From contig JBFWUW010000069.1 in assembly GCA_050247075.1 (NCBI GenBank), positions 1-36,060 on the forward strand: a DNA stretch of 36,060 nucleotides, read 5' to 3'. A program made the position numbers and the translations under genes. The notes beneath the pieces were generated by a model. The model had not been told where the DNA came from and searched no databases. It saw only the letters and a list, made by a program, of their open reading frames with translations. Below are positions 7,994 to 17,926 of the stretch, in pieces. How positions within the stretch are numbered: the stretch's first letter is position 1; every line of letters begins with the position of its first letter. This stretch comes from JBFWUW01 sp050247075. GTDB lineage: Bacteria; Planctomycetota; Planctomycetia; Pirellulales; JBFWUW01.

Positions 7994-9571
7994 TTAGTCC
8001 AGGAAGCCCGACAGTTCTTGGGCGCGGCTGGGCTGTTGCAACTTGCGGACGGCCTTAGCCTCGATCTGGCGAATACGCTCGCGAGTAACCTTGAAGATGT
8101 GCCCGACCTCTTCCAAGGTATAGCTGTATCCGTCTCCCAGGCCGTAACGCAGCTTGATGATTTCGCGTTCGCGATAGCTCAGGGTCTTGAGAACCTTGTT
8201 GATTCGTCCACGAAGCATTTCGTGGGCGGCACCGTGGGCTGGGCTTTCGGCCCCGCCGTCAGGCAGCAGGTCGCCAAAATGGCTGTCCTCGCTATTGCCG
8301 ACCGGCCTGTCCAAGCTGATCGGGTAGCGGCTCATGGCCATCACGCGGCGGGCTTCGTCCAGAGCGGTGCCAGCCGCCTTGGCGGTCTCTTCAATCGTCG
8401 GCTCGCGGCCAAGTTCTTGCAGCAGTTGGCGCGAGACATTGCGGACCTTGGACATGGTCTCGACCATGTGGACCGGAATGCGGATCGTGCGGCTCTGGTC
8501 GGCGACGGCGCGGGTGATTGCCTGGCGAATCCACCAGGTGGCGTAGGTGCAAAACTTGAAGCCGCGGCGATACTCAAACTTGTCCACGGCTCGCATCAAG
8601 CCGGCGTTGCCTTCCTGGATCAGATCCAAGAAGCTCAAGCCGCGATTACGGTACTTCTTGGCGATAGAGACCACCAACCGCAAGTTCCCCTCGGACAAGC
8701 CGCGCTTGGCCTTCTGGTACTGCGAGTAAATCGTCTTCAAGAACTTAACGCGGTTGCGCAAGCTGGTAGGGGTCTCTTGCGTGATCCGCAAAATGGTATG
8801 AAACTCCTTGACCAAGGCGGCCCGCCCCTCGGCCGGCAGCTTGGCCTTTTTGTGGGCTTCGATTTTGGTCTTGAGTTCATCGATACGGCGGCTGTTGTCT
8901 TCCAACGTGCGGATCATCAATTCAATCCGCTGCGTCCGCAGGCCCAACTCTTCCACCAGTTTGACGGCCCGTTTGCGGCGGCGGCCCAGTTTGGACCAGG
9001 CTTCTTTGCGGACGGCTTGCTTCTTGGACTTGCCCAGCGCGGTGCGGTAATCCTCGCGATTGCGCTTGAGCAGAACCTCTAGCGTGCGCATGTTGTGCGG
9101 CAGTCGGCCCAAGATTTGGTCTTTTTCGAGATGGTCCGTGACAGAGACCTGCACGGTGCGGTCAAAGGGCAGCTCCCCCAGGTGGACGCGCTTTAGCACC
9201 TTATAGGCGTACTGAATCACCAGATCGCATTCCAACAACTTGCGGCGAAAGCGCGAACGGGTGACTTCGATCTCCTTGGCCAGCGAGATTTCTTGCTGCC
9301 GGGTGAGAAGTGGAATCTCACCCATCTGCGTCAAATACATTCGGACGGGATCGTCCGACCAACTCTCGATTTCCTCGCCCGCCGCCGCCAGCAAATCCTC
9401 GGCCTTTATTTCGCCGTCGGTATCGCCGTCCGCGGAAGCGTCGTTCTGATCGTCGTGCGAATCACCGTCGATATCGTCGATATCGTCCGACGATTTCTCT
9501 TCCAGTTCCACCGCTTCTTCAACTGGAGTAGTAACTTCGTCTTCAAGTTCGTCCAGGATGGCATCGTACAA
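7994..9571 (-). CDS. rpoD: Primary RNA polymerase sigma factor (sigma-70)
   Basis: A 525-residue sigma-70. A short, very acidic N-terminus (to about residue 70) stands in for region 1.1. Region 1.2 follows (DPVRMYLTQMGEIPLLTRQQ, residues 74-93), then a basic non-conserved spacer. Region 2 is near 295-375 (GNLRLVVSIAKKYRNRGLSF, then FCTYATWWIRQAITRAVADQ). Region 3 comes next, and region 4.2 with its helix-turn-helix (TLEEVGHIFKVTRERIRQIE) is near the C-terminus. The start is TTG at 9571: an in-frame TGA lies two codons upstream, AGGAG sits about 9 bases before the TTG, and the next in-frame ATG is only in region 1.2. The protein directs core polymerase to housekeeping promoters. It is shorter than E. 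coli RpoD (613 residues). It diverges from rpsA across a 778-base spacer. Confidence 0.95.
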   Translation of the reverse strand: MYDAILDELEDEVTTPVEEAVELEEKSSDDIDDIDGDSHDDQNDASADGDTDGEIKAEDLLAAAGEEIESWSDDPVRMYLTQMGEIPLLTRQQEISLAKEIEVTRSRFRRKLLECDLVIQYAYKVLKRVHLGELPFDRTVQVSVTDHLEKDQILGRLPHNMRTLEVLLKRNREDYRTALGKSKKQAVRKEAWSKLGRRRKRAVKLVEELGLRTQRIELMIRTLEDNSRRIDELKTKIEAHKKAKLPAEGRAALVKEFHTILRITQETPTSLRNRVKFLKTIYSQYQKAKRGLSEGNLRLVVSIAKKYRNRGLSFLDLIQEGNAGLMRAVDKFEYRRGFKFCTYATWWIRQAITRAVADQSRTIRIPVHMVETMSKVRNVSRQLLQELGREPTIEETAKAAGTALDEARRVMAMSRYPISLDRPVGNSEDSHFGDLLPDGGAESPAHGAAHEMLRGRINKVLKTLSYREREIIKLRYGLGDGYSYTLEEVGHIFKVTRERIRQIEAKAVRKLQQPSRAQELSGFLD

Positions 9572-9793
9572 GGGTCAACTCCTGATCGGAAACATGGTTA
9601 GAGGGATGCCCCAAATGCCGCGGGCAGAGGCGGCAGGGGTGGCTCAGGCTGGACAGCGGGTGATCCGTGTTGCGGGGGCGAAGGTTAGGGGTGGGCCTCC
9701 CGCGGAAAACGACGGAAACATCACACCATGCTGCTAGACCGAGAATTATCCCAGGTTACGCTCACAAAATCCACAAAATTCTATCACCGATTT

Positions 9794-9812
9794 GTTACCG
9801 CAGCGCGGTAAC
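9794..9812. repeat. 8-bp palindrome in the divergent rpoD-rpsA spacer
   Basis: GTTACCGC, three bases, then GCGGTAAC form an exact inverted repeat about 225 bases upstream of the sigma start, in AT-rich DNA. It has the size and symmetry of a dimeric regulator site, but there is no independent evidence of binding. Confidence 0.4.
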
Positions 9813-10159
9813 ACGCCATTTGGCAAAAGATTACGAACGCACGCAAAACATGGCCGCAATTCATCTTTTGCAGAACACCCATGTTCACAAACTGGCCTCT
9901 CTGCCCGGGTGCTCTTCGCGCGTCGTTGCGCACAGATTACCCACCTGTCCAACTTGGCCGTGGGTCGAAAACGCATTCAACGTAGGTATTCTAACGGTCG
10001 AGTTCGCAGGGTCCAGGGCCGAGCTTTGCCGCGAGGCAAGTTTTTTGCCCTCAACCGCTAGCACTGCCAGCAGGCTCGTAGGACGGGCAGCAATGGTTCC
10101 ATTGGCACTGCTGGCCAGCTTGGCGGGCAAATAGGCCAAACAATCGTGACACGGCGGAA

Positions 10160-10188
10160 TTGCCGGTCTGGCAAGGATTTGCTACATT
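10160..10188 (+). promoter_or_regulatory. Candidate sigma-70 promoter for rpsA
   Basis: TTGCCG (10160-10165), a 17-base spacer, then TACATT (10183-10188): 4 of 6 matches at each box with ideal spacing. A small inverted repeat, TTGCC and GGCAA five bases apart, overlaps the -35. It would give a leader of about 150 bases before rpsA. Confidence 0.35.
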
Positions 10189-10349
10189 TGCGGACTTGCC
10201 GCCAGCTTTGATAGACAGCCTATCGTAGGCAGCCAGGCGTGTGCGGCGTAGGACGTTTTTGGCGATCAACGGTAGCGGCGAAATCGTCGTCCCCGGTAGT
10301 GCGGGAACGAGAGTTGCTTTGTCGTGGCCCGATCGGTTTCTGACAACAT

Positions 10350-12197
<1,848 letters not shown>

Positions 12198-12263
12198 CCC
12201 CCACGGCTGTCATCCTGGGCGTTTCCGGTTAATCGAACGCGCTCCTACAATTGTTGTAATCAC

Positions 12264-12302
12264 GCGGCCTCGCCGGGCTTAACCGGCGGGGCCGCTGTTT
12301 TT
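12264..12302 (+). terminator. Rho-independent terminator of rpsA
   Basis: A 13-bp GC-rich stem with one G-U pair (12264-12276 with 12283-12295), the loop GCTTAA, and a T-run at 12298-12302. It lies 67 bases after the rpsA stop in the right orientation. Confidence 0.85.
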
Positions 12303-12496
12303 GGCACGTTGCACGTACCGCGTAAAACCGCGCCATAACGGCGCATCTCGCCCAGAGTGCAGCGGCGGCGCGTGGCCCGTCGATAGTTGTCAGGTGTCAG
12401 AAATCGTGCGTCCGTGATTGCCGCGGCGAACCGTCCGCCAGCGGCAAATTGCTGGCGGCGCATCCGGTTTTTCCTCCCTCCCTGACAAGGCTATCC

Positions 12497-13342
12497 ATGC
12501 CACGAACACGCCGTCGTCCCACCTCCGCGGTACAAACGCCGTTGGAGTCGTACCTTCGCGAAATCAACGAAACCGCGCTCCTGTCGGCCGACGATGAGCA
12601 GCAACTCGCCGTGGCCATTGGCAATGGCGACGGAGCGGCCCGCGACCGCATGGTCCGCGCCAATCTGCGGCTGGTGGTAAACATCGCCCGCGGCTACACC
12701 GGCAAGGGGCTGGGGCTGCAAGACCTGATCGAAGAGGGAAACCTGGGGCTGCTCCGCGCGGTCGAGGGCTTCGACCCGGCCATGGGAACTCGCTTTAGCA
12801 CCTATGCCAGCTACTGGATCAAGCAGTCGATCAAGCGGGCCTTGATCAACACGGCCAAGACGATCCGCATTCCGGCCTATATGGTGGAACTCCTCAGCAA
12901 ATGGCGCCGCGCCACCGCCCGCCTCACCGAGGAACTGGGCCGAACGCCCACGCCAGAGGAGATTGCCCGCGTGTTGGGTCTGGCCCGCAAAAAGCTGCCC
13001 ATCATCAAGAAGGCCATCCGCATCTACAACTCGACCCCACAGACCGACCAAAGCGAGGCAGGCTGGTCGCTGGGCGAAATGGTGATGGACGAACGGCTGA
13101 AAAACCCGGAAGACGAAATGGTCGCCACGGACGACCTGTCGCACGTTCAACGCCTGTTGAAGACGATGGACCCGCGCGAGGCCACCGTGCTAAAGATGCG
13201 GTTCGGGCTGGAAAACCAAGAACCCCGCACGCTCAAGGAAATCGGCGAATCGCTGGGCCTGACCCGCGAGCGCGTCCGCCAGATCGAGACCGAAGCCCTG
13301 GCCAAGTTGGCGGTGGAGTTGGAAGGCGAGCCGGTGCAGTGA
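12497..13342 (+). CDS. RpoD-related (group 2-like) sigma-70 factor
   Basis: A 281-residue sigma-70 without region 1.1. Region 1.2 starts near residue 18 (LESYLREINETALLSADDEQ). Region 2 is near 55-140 (MVRANLRLVVNIARGYTGKG, then FSTYASYWIKQSIKRALINT). Region 3 contains RATARLTEELGRTPTPEEIA. Region 4 ends in TLKEIGESLGLTRERVRQIE. The promoter-reading helix of region 2.4 differs from that of the primary factor in this window (YASYWIKQSIKRAL against YATWWIRQAITRAV), so its promoter preference may differ slightly. The ATG at 12497 has an AAGG about 7 bases upstream. The frame extends further 5' but only through DNA that lies outside the conserved protein. The gene lies downstream of the rpsA terminator, so it is probably a separate unit. 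A role in stress or growth-phase expression is plausible but only inferred. Confidence 0.9.
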   Translation: MPRTRRRPTSAVQTPLESYLREINETALLSADDEQQLAVAIGNGDGAARDRMVRANLRLVVNIARGYTGKGLGLQDLIEEGNLGLLRAVEGFDPAMGTRFSTYASYWIKQSIKRALINTAKTIRIPAYMVELLSKWRRATARLTEELGRTPTPEEIARVLGLARKKLPIIKKAIRIYNSTPQTDQSEAGWSLGEMVMDERLKNPEDEMVATDDLSHVQRLLKTMDPREATVLKMRFGLENQEPRTLKEIGESLGLTRERVRQIETEALAKLAVELEGEPVQ

Positions 13343-13390
13343 GGAAAGGCTGAACTATGAACAGGTATCAGGCTGGGGCGAGGAATGGCT

Positions 13391-13496
13391 GGGTTTGACC
13401 GACGGGATGGCCCAGCGGAGTTGGCATTCCAACCAGATGGGCCAACCAGCGCCGAGTCGGTCAACCCGGCTGGACTATCAACTCCGCTGGGCCATT
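13391..13496. repeat. Interleaved inverted repeats between convergent genes
   Basis: Two inverted repeats overlap in A-B-A'-B' order. A (13391-13403) pairs with A' (13456-13467), one base deleted. B (13406-13423, core GGCCCAGCGGAGTTG) pairs with B' (13479-13496), 17 of 18. Both pairings at once would form a pseudoknot; otherwise they exclude each other. A small GTTGG/CCAAC hairpin lies between. It occupies the gap between the convergent sigma and Nudix genes, so termination or a small palindromic element are both possible. Confidence 0.65.
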
Positions 13497-13553
13497 CGCT
13501 TCGCTGCTGACCCAGGCACCCGCCGTTTTGGCCCCGGCGTTCGGCATGGGGCA

Positions 13554-14003
13554 TCATCCGCCACTGCTGGCCGCGGCCAGCAACTCCAATAGCGATGCAT
13601 TGGCGGGTGGAAACGCGTAGCGTGCCAGTTCCATGCGCGGGGCCCAGACAAACGGGGCGGCGGGCGGTTGTAGCGGATCGCGCGGCGTGCAACGAAAGAA
13701 ATGCAATTCCAGCCGCCCGTGCGGGTAGTCGTGTGTCACGCTGGGGTATTCCCGGTCCGCATCGACCAACAACCCGGTTTCTTCCAGGCACTCTCGAACC
13801 GCTGCCGCGACTAGCGTTTCACCCGGTTGGACCTTTCCACCCGGAAATTCCCACAAACCAGCCAACGGCACGCCGGCCGGGCGCTGGCCGATCAACACGT
13901 CGTCCTGTCGAAAGACAACGGCAATCGCGATTTGCGATGGCTGTCGGCTGAAGTCTGTAGGCTGTACGTCCAAAGGAAAGGCGAAAGGCTGAAGGCGAAA
14001 CAC
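13554..14003 (-). CDS. Nudix hydrolase (MutT-like)
   Basis: The open frame is 149 residues from a GTG at 14003. The Nudix box is complete: G56, E62, then R70-E71, E74-E75 and G77 fit the pattern GX5EX7REUXEEXGU. The preceding LIGQRPAGVPLAGLWEFPGG is typical of MutT-type 8-oxo-dGTP diphosphatases, enzymes that clear oxidised nucleotides, though other nucleoside-diphosphate substrates are possible. The start is doubtful. The first 22 codons lie inside a 7-bp-periodic repeat (13939-14057), so the conserved domain begins only near QIAIAVVFRQDDVLIGQ. Either translation starts within the repeat, or the repeat has been taken up as an N-terminal extension. It lies 51 bases downstream of uxaA on the same strand. 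Confidence 0.85.
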   Translation of the reverse strand: MFRLQPFAFPLDVQPTDFSRQPSQIAIAVVFRQDDVLIGQRPAGVPLAGLWEFPGGKVQPGETLVAAAVRECLEETGLLVDADREYPSVTHDYPHGRLELHFFRCTPRDPLQPPAAPFVWAPRMELARYAFPPANASLLELLAAASSGG

Positions 14004-14057
14004 TGATCCCTACAGCCTACAGTCTAGAGCCTGTGGCTTCCCACCTGTAGTCTGTCA
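13939..14057. repeat. Degenerate heptanucleotide-periodic tract (17 units)
   Basis: Read in steps of seven, all 119 bases stay in phase: units such as GGCTGTC, GGCTGAA, GTCTGTA and GGCTGTA at one end, GCGAAAG, GCTGAAG and GCGAAAC in the middle, and CCTACAG twice, CCTGTAG and TCTGTCA at the other. The units differ in sequence while the 7-bp spacing holds. The tract starts at the uxaA stop codon, fills the spacer and enters the Nudix frame. Confidence 0.75.
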
Positions 14058-15635
14058 CAACGTCGGCCCGATGCTCCAAGGGGCGAATTCCTCGTCCCCC
14101 ATGCCGTTTTGTTCGCTCTTGGTCTTACGGCCGCTGGCGACTTCCAAGATGAGTTCAAAGATTTGCCGACCGACTTCCTCAACGGGCGTGCCACTAAGGA
14201 TTACGCCGGCGTCGAGATCCATATCCTCGATCATTCTTTCATACATTGGCGTGTTGGTGGCGATCTTGATACTGGGGACCGGCTTGAGTCCAAAGCAGCT
14301 TCCGCGGCCGGTGGTGAAGCAGACGACATTGCATCCGCCCCCCACCAGGCCCGTCACGCTGACGTTGTCCAACCCCGGCGTGTCCATGACCACAAAGCCC
14401 TTGGTCTTGACCTGTTCGGAGTAATGATAAACGTCAGTCAATGCCGATGCCCCGGCCTTGGCCACGGCCCCCAACGACTTTTCGTAGATGGTCGTCAGGC
14501 CCCCTTCCTTGTTGCCGGGCGAGGGGTTGTTGTCGATCTCGGCCCCAAACATGGCGACATATTTCTCCCACCAGTGAATGCGCTCGATGAGCTTTTCGCC
14601 GACGGCCCGACTGGTGGCGCGGCGCGTCAACAGGTGCTCGGCCCCGTAAATCTCGGTCGTCTCGGCCAGAACCGTCGTACCGCCGGCCGCCACCAGCATG
14701 TCGCTAGCGGCACCCAGCGCCGGATTAGCCGTCACGCCGGAATTGCCGTCCGACCCGCCGCAGTTCAACCCCAAAATCAACTCGCTAGCCGGAATCTCCA
14801 CCCGCTTGACATCGTTGGCTTGCGGCAGCAGATCGGCCAGCATTTTCACGCCCGCCTCGACGGACTTGGTGACGCCCCCCAGGTCTTGCATGACCAGTAC
14901 TGGCGGCTGCTTCGCCGCGCCTGGCTTGGGAAGGGAATTGAGTTGGACCAACCCGTCTTGCTTGAGCAGGTAGCCAATCGTGGCCGTCTCGCAGCCCAGG
15001 CCAGCCAGCAGATACGCCCCGACATTGGCGTGCGAGGCAAAGCCGGCCAGCGTGCGCGCCAGTTGCTCGTGGTCTTCGCCGCCATACTGCATGCCGCAGC
15101 CCCCCTTGTGCGTGAGGGCGATGACACCATCGACATTGGGAAAGGCTCGCAGCGACGCGCGATCGAACCGTTGGGCGATGAACTTGCTGACCGTAGCCGA
15201 GCAGTTTACGCTCGACACGATGGCGATATAGTTGCGGGTGGCGGCCCGTCCGTCGGCCCGGCGGTAGCCCATGAAGGTTCGGCCCGCTAGCGGCGGCAGA
15301 TTTGCCGGCGTCTCTGTCGCATAGGCGTATTCGCGGTCGAAGTGCCCCGCCGTGACGTTGTGGACGTGGACCCAATCGCCCGGCTGAATTTTCTCCGAGG
15401 CAAACCCGATCGTCTGGCCATACTTAAGGATTCGCTCTCCCTTGGGTACGGCGGCCAGGGCTATTTTATGCCCCAGCTTGACATCGCCCGTCAGCCGCAC
15501 CGAGTACGGCCCGGCATGAATCTCGCTGCCAGCCTGAAGGTTGCGCGCGGCAACGCAGGTATTGTCGCTGGGGTGCAAATAGACGACATCCACGGAGGCG
15601 GCGGTTGCGGACATGGCAAATATAGAGTCGTTCAT
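14055..15635 (-). CDS. uxaA: UxaA-family altronate/galactarate dehydratase
   Basis: A 526-residue protein. The N-terminal part (to about residue 90) is a SAF-like domain (VVYLHPSDNTCVAARNLQAG, with LGHKIALAAVPKGERILKYG). A linker with RTFMGYRRADGRAATRNYIA leads into the large dehydratase domain with GGCGMQYGGEDHEQL, GLNCGGSDGNSGVTANPALG and VGGGCNVVCFTTGRGSCFGL, whose cysteines probably hold the metal centre. UxaA removes water from D-altronate to give 2-dehydro-3-deoxygluconate in hexuronate breakdown; close relatives act on galactarate, and sequence alone does not separate them. I chose the ATG at 15635; another lies at 15614, and the frame extends to 15704 without homology. No uxaB, uxaC or kdgK is nearby, so the pathway is not visible here. 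Confidence 0.85.
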   Translation of the reverse strand: MNDSIFAMSATAASVDVVYLHPSDNTCVAARNLQAGSEIHAGPYSVRLTGDVKLGHKIALAAVPKGERILKYGQTIGFASEKIQPGDWVHVHNVTAGHFDREYAYATETPANLPPLAGRTFMGYRRADGRAATRNYIAIVSSVNCSATVSKFIAQRFDRASLRAFPNVDGVIALTHKGGCGMQYGGEDHEQLARTLAGFASHANVGAYLLAGLGCETATIGYLLKQDGLVQLNSLPKPGAAKQPPVLVMQDLGGVTKSVEAGVKMLADLLPQANDVKRVEIPASELILGLNCGGSDGNSGVTANPALGAASDMLVAAGGTTVLAETTEIYGAEHLLTRRATSRAVGEKLIERIHWWEKYVAMFGAEIDNNPSPGNKEGGLTTIYEKSLGAVAKAGASALTDVYHYSEQVKTKGFVVMDTPGLDNVSVTGLVGGGCNVVCFTTGRGSCFGLKPVPSIKIATNTPMYERMIEDMDLDAGVILSGTPVEEVGRQIFELILEVASGRKTKSEQNGMGDEEFAPWSIGPTL

Positions 15636-15913
15636 GGTTGATGGCCGTGGGGTCCGCACGCGACAAACGGGCGAATGGGCCATCCACGCGAATGGGTTCG
15701 GCACGCTCCGATTTTACACCTTGGGCGCGCCGGGTCCAGTTGCCACCGCTTGTGACGGTGCGGCTCTTGGGATAGGTTTTCGGCTGGAATGGGGCAGTTC
15801 TATGACCCGGTTGCCGCACTCAAGGCCCATCCATGCTTTGCCACACTGCGACTTGTTCCTTGCCTACCAACCGGGAAACGTCGTGCGACCGCCGGCGATT
15901 GAGCCGCACTGTC

Positions 15914-16825
15914 ATGAATGCACTATTGGCGGCCAGTCTGTTTTGCATTCTTGGTCGACAGGCAGCCTGGGCGGATTCACCCATTTCATTTGAGCATCAC
16001 AGCGATCACCTGTCGATCGCCATTCGCGGCCAGCCATTTGCCGACTACGTATTTAATGATCCGGAAATCAAACGGCCCTTTCTGGCGCGGGTGCATGCGC
16101 CTGGCAGCCAACTGGTAACTCGCAATCACCCGCCGCTGGCGGACAAAGATTCCACCGATCATGCCACCATGCACCCGGGCATATGGCTGGCGTTTGGCGA
16201 GTTGTCGGGTGCCGATTTCTGGCGCAACAAGGGGACAGTCGAACACCTGGAATGGATCGAGCGGCCTGTTGTTGGCGATTCAGGGGGACAGTTTGCAGTG
16301 CGCAATCGTTACCGCGACAAAGATCGCATTTTGTGCGAGGAAACGTGTCGGATTGGCATCGAGATTCTCGACGCGGGTTATCTTATCGACTGGGACTCCA
16401 CCTTCACCAATGATGCGGAGATGGTGTTCGGCGATCAGGAGGAGATGGGCTTGGGCCTGCGAATGGCGACGCCCATAACCGTTAAGAATGGCGGTGAGAT
16501 CATCAATAGCGCAGGGCAACGGGGTGAGAAGCAAGTCTGGGGTCAACCGGCCGACTGGTGCGACTACCGTGGAACGCTCGCGGGCGAACCGTGCGGACTA
16601 TTGCTGATGCCTTCGCCGCAAAACTTTCGCCCAGCCTGGTTTCATGCCCGCGACTACGGACTGCTGGTGGCTAACCCCTTTGGACAGCAAGCTTTTACCG
16701 GACAATCGAAGAGCCGGGTGGTGGTGCCGCCTGGCGAAGAGTTTCGGCTGCGATTTGGCGTACTGGTCCATTCCAGAGAGATCGATCCGGCGAAAGTATA
16801 CCGGGCTAGGGTTGAGAATCGCTAA
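15914..16825 (+). CDS. Secreted DUF6807 (PmoA-like) family protein
   Basis: A 303-residue protein with a signal peptide (MNALLAASLFCILGRQAAWA), which sets the start at 15914 although the frame is open from 15833. The rest matches the DUF6807/PmoA-like pattern: KRPFLARVHAPGSQLVTRNH near the start, DHATMHPGIWLAFGELSGAD, a central EMGLGLRMATPITVKNGGEI, and the late GLLVANPFGQQAFTG. This family is frequent in planctomycetes and other polysaccharide-degrading bacteria and is often labelled methane oxygenase PmoA by database legacy; I see no evidence for that activity. A role with carbohydrates is possible. It diverges from uxaA. Confidence 0.75.
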   Translation: MNALLAASLFCILGRQAAWADSPISFEHHSDHLSIAIRGQPFADYVFNDPEIKRPFLARVHAPGSQLVTRNHPPLADKDSTDHATMHPGIWLAFGELSGADFWRNKGTVEHLEWIERPVVGDSGGQFAVRNRYRDKDRILCEETCRIGIEILDAGYLIDWDSTFTNDAEMVFGDQEEMGLGLRMATPITVKNGGEIINSAGQRGEKQVWGQPADWCDYRGTLAGEPCGLLLMPSPQNFRPAWFHARDYGLLVANPFGQQAFTGQSKSRVVVPPGEEFRLRFGVLVHSREIDPAKVYRARVENR

Positions 16826-16955
16826 TCGGTCAAGAGAGATAACGCTTTGTGCGGAACAAGGTCGGTCCGCTTTCCCTCTCGTCTCTTTGACCCACATTAT
16901 GCTAACCTTGCGCAGCCGAAGTTCTTGTCCATCCCTCTGAACAAGCTGTTCGCGG

Positions 16956-17696
16956 ATGCCTGCTCCTCCCAAGACGCTGGTCATGACGGCCACGTACAAC
17001 GAGATTGAAAATCTGCCGCTGTTGGCGGATGAAATCTTTCTCCATGCGCCCGAGGTTGATCTGCTGGTGATTGACGACAACTCGCCCGACGGTACCGGCC
17101 AATGGGCCGACGAACGGGCGGCGGCCGATGGCCGGCTACGATGCGTCCATCGCGCCGGCAAGTTAGGTTTGGGAACGGCCACCATCGCTGGCATGAAGTT
17201 CGCTATCGAGAACGGTTACGATTGGGTCCTCAATCTGGATGCCGATTTCAGCCATCACCCCAAGTATTTGCCCGACTTTTTTGCCCTGGCCCAACCGACC
17301 GAGGGGCCGCCACCCGACGTGGTGATCGGCTCGCGGTACGTCCGCGGCGGCGGCGCGGTGGGCTGGCCGCTCAAACGGCATGTCATGAGCCGCGGCGTCA
17401 ACATCTATACACGGCTGATGCTGGGGCTAAAGTCGCGCGATTGCAGCGGTGCGTTCCGCATGTATCGCACGGAGCTGCTGAAGAAACTGAACTTCGACGA
17501 GATCGTCTCGCGAGGCTATTCGTTTCAAGAGGAAATCCTCTGGCGATTGGCCCGCCAAGGCGCCCGGTTTGTTGAAACCCCGATCGTGTTCGACGACCGT
17601 GTGCGCGGGCAATCGAAAGTCAATTCCAGCGAAGTCCGCAACGCCGTGCGAATCATCTTTCAATTGGGATGCCGGCACTGGCTGGGTAAGCCGTAG
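16956..17696 (+). CDS. Polyprenol/dolichol-phosphate mannose synthase-like GT2
   Basis: A 246-residue family-2 glycosyltransferase without membrane spans. The nucleotide-binding start VMTATYNEIENLPLLADEIF, the DDNSPDGT motif (residues 40-47), DADFSHHP (95-102, metal site), GSRYVRGGGAVGWPLKRHVM and SRGYSFQEEILWRLARQGAR all match DPM1-like synthases. These move mannose (sometimes glucose or glucosamine) from a nucleotide sugar to a lipid phosphate carrier at the membrane's cytoplasmic face. Because there is no C-terminal membrane domain, it is the soluble DPM1 form. It lies alone between DUF6807 and DUF1501, 130 bases after the former, with no flippase or acceptor glycosyltransferase visible. 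Sugar specificity is unknown. Confidence 0.88.
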   Translation: MPAPPKTLVMTATYNEIENLPLLADEIFLHAPEVDLLVIDDNSPDGTGQWADERAAADGRLRCVHRAGKLGLGTATIAGMKFAIENGYDWVLNLDADFSHHPKYLPDFFALAQPTEGPPPDVVIGSRYVRGGGAVGWPLKRHVMSRGVNIYTRLMLGLKSRDCSGAFRMYRTELLKKLNFDEIVSRGYSFQEEILWRLARQGARFVETPIVFDDRVRGQSKVNSSEVRNAVRIIFQLGCRHWLGKP

Positions 17697-17714
17697 GCGG
17701 AAATGACTGTTGAT

Positions 17715-17813
17715 TGTAGGAGGCGATTCCATCGCCGATTGATCCGCGGGACACCCTTCTGATCGGCATTGGAAATGCCTTCCATAAAATCGGCGATGGA
17801 ATCGCCTCCTACA
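17715..17813. repeat. Perfect 25-bp inverted repeat element with nested hairpin
   Basis: Arms 17715-17739 and 17789-17813 are exact complements; the outer end is TGTAGGAGGCGATTCC. The 49-base centre carries its own palindrome, GGCATT and AATGCC around GGA (17765-17779). It lies between two rightward genes. A related half-site with the same 16 outer bases is at 29848-29863, which suggests a dispersed palindromic repeat. Confidence 0.85.
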
Positions 17814-17926
17814 GCGGTTTTCCGATTGGCTGTTCGTCTGGCGGCAGCTAAACTGGCGGGCATGGGCGGCAGCCTCCCTCCGCGGCACAGGATCCCACCG
17901 TGCGCCACATTCCACACCGATTTGCC

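Larger units (their letters stand above)
9572..10349. other. Long divergent spacer between sigma factor and S1 genes
   Basis: These 778 bases hold no gene I can support; the short frames on both strands lack ribosome sites and recognisable features. The part nearest the sigma gene is unusually AT-rich for the window (9760-9870) and contains a GATAAT on the leftward strand with no good -35. An 8-bp palindrome at 9794-9812 and a candidate rpsA promoter at 10160-10188 are listed separately. Leaders of both genes probably start here. Confidence 0.55.

Noticed and set aside
7976..9082. A 368-codon rightward frame opposite the sigma factor
   Set aside because: The leftward frame encodes complete sigma-70 regions 2-4; the rightward frame is an antisense shadow without a ribosome site.
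9667..10134. Short frames on both strands in the rpoD-rpsA spacer
   Set aside because: They overlap one another, have no ribosome sites and no recognisable features, and lie where divergent promoters are expected.
14109..15290. A 393-codon rightward frame opposite uxaA
   Set aside because: The opposite strand has all the dehydratase motifs in one frame, so this frame is a shadow.
15833..15913. Upstream extension of the DUF6807 gene
   Set aside because: The signal peptide starts only at 15914; the upstream residues are basic and cysteine-containing with no signal function.
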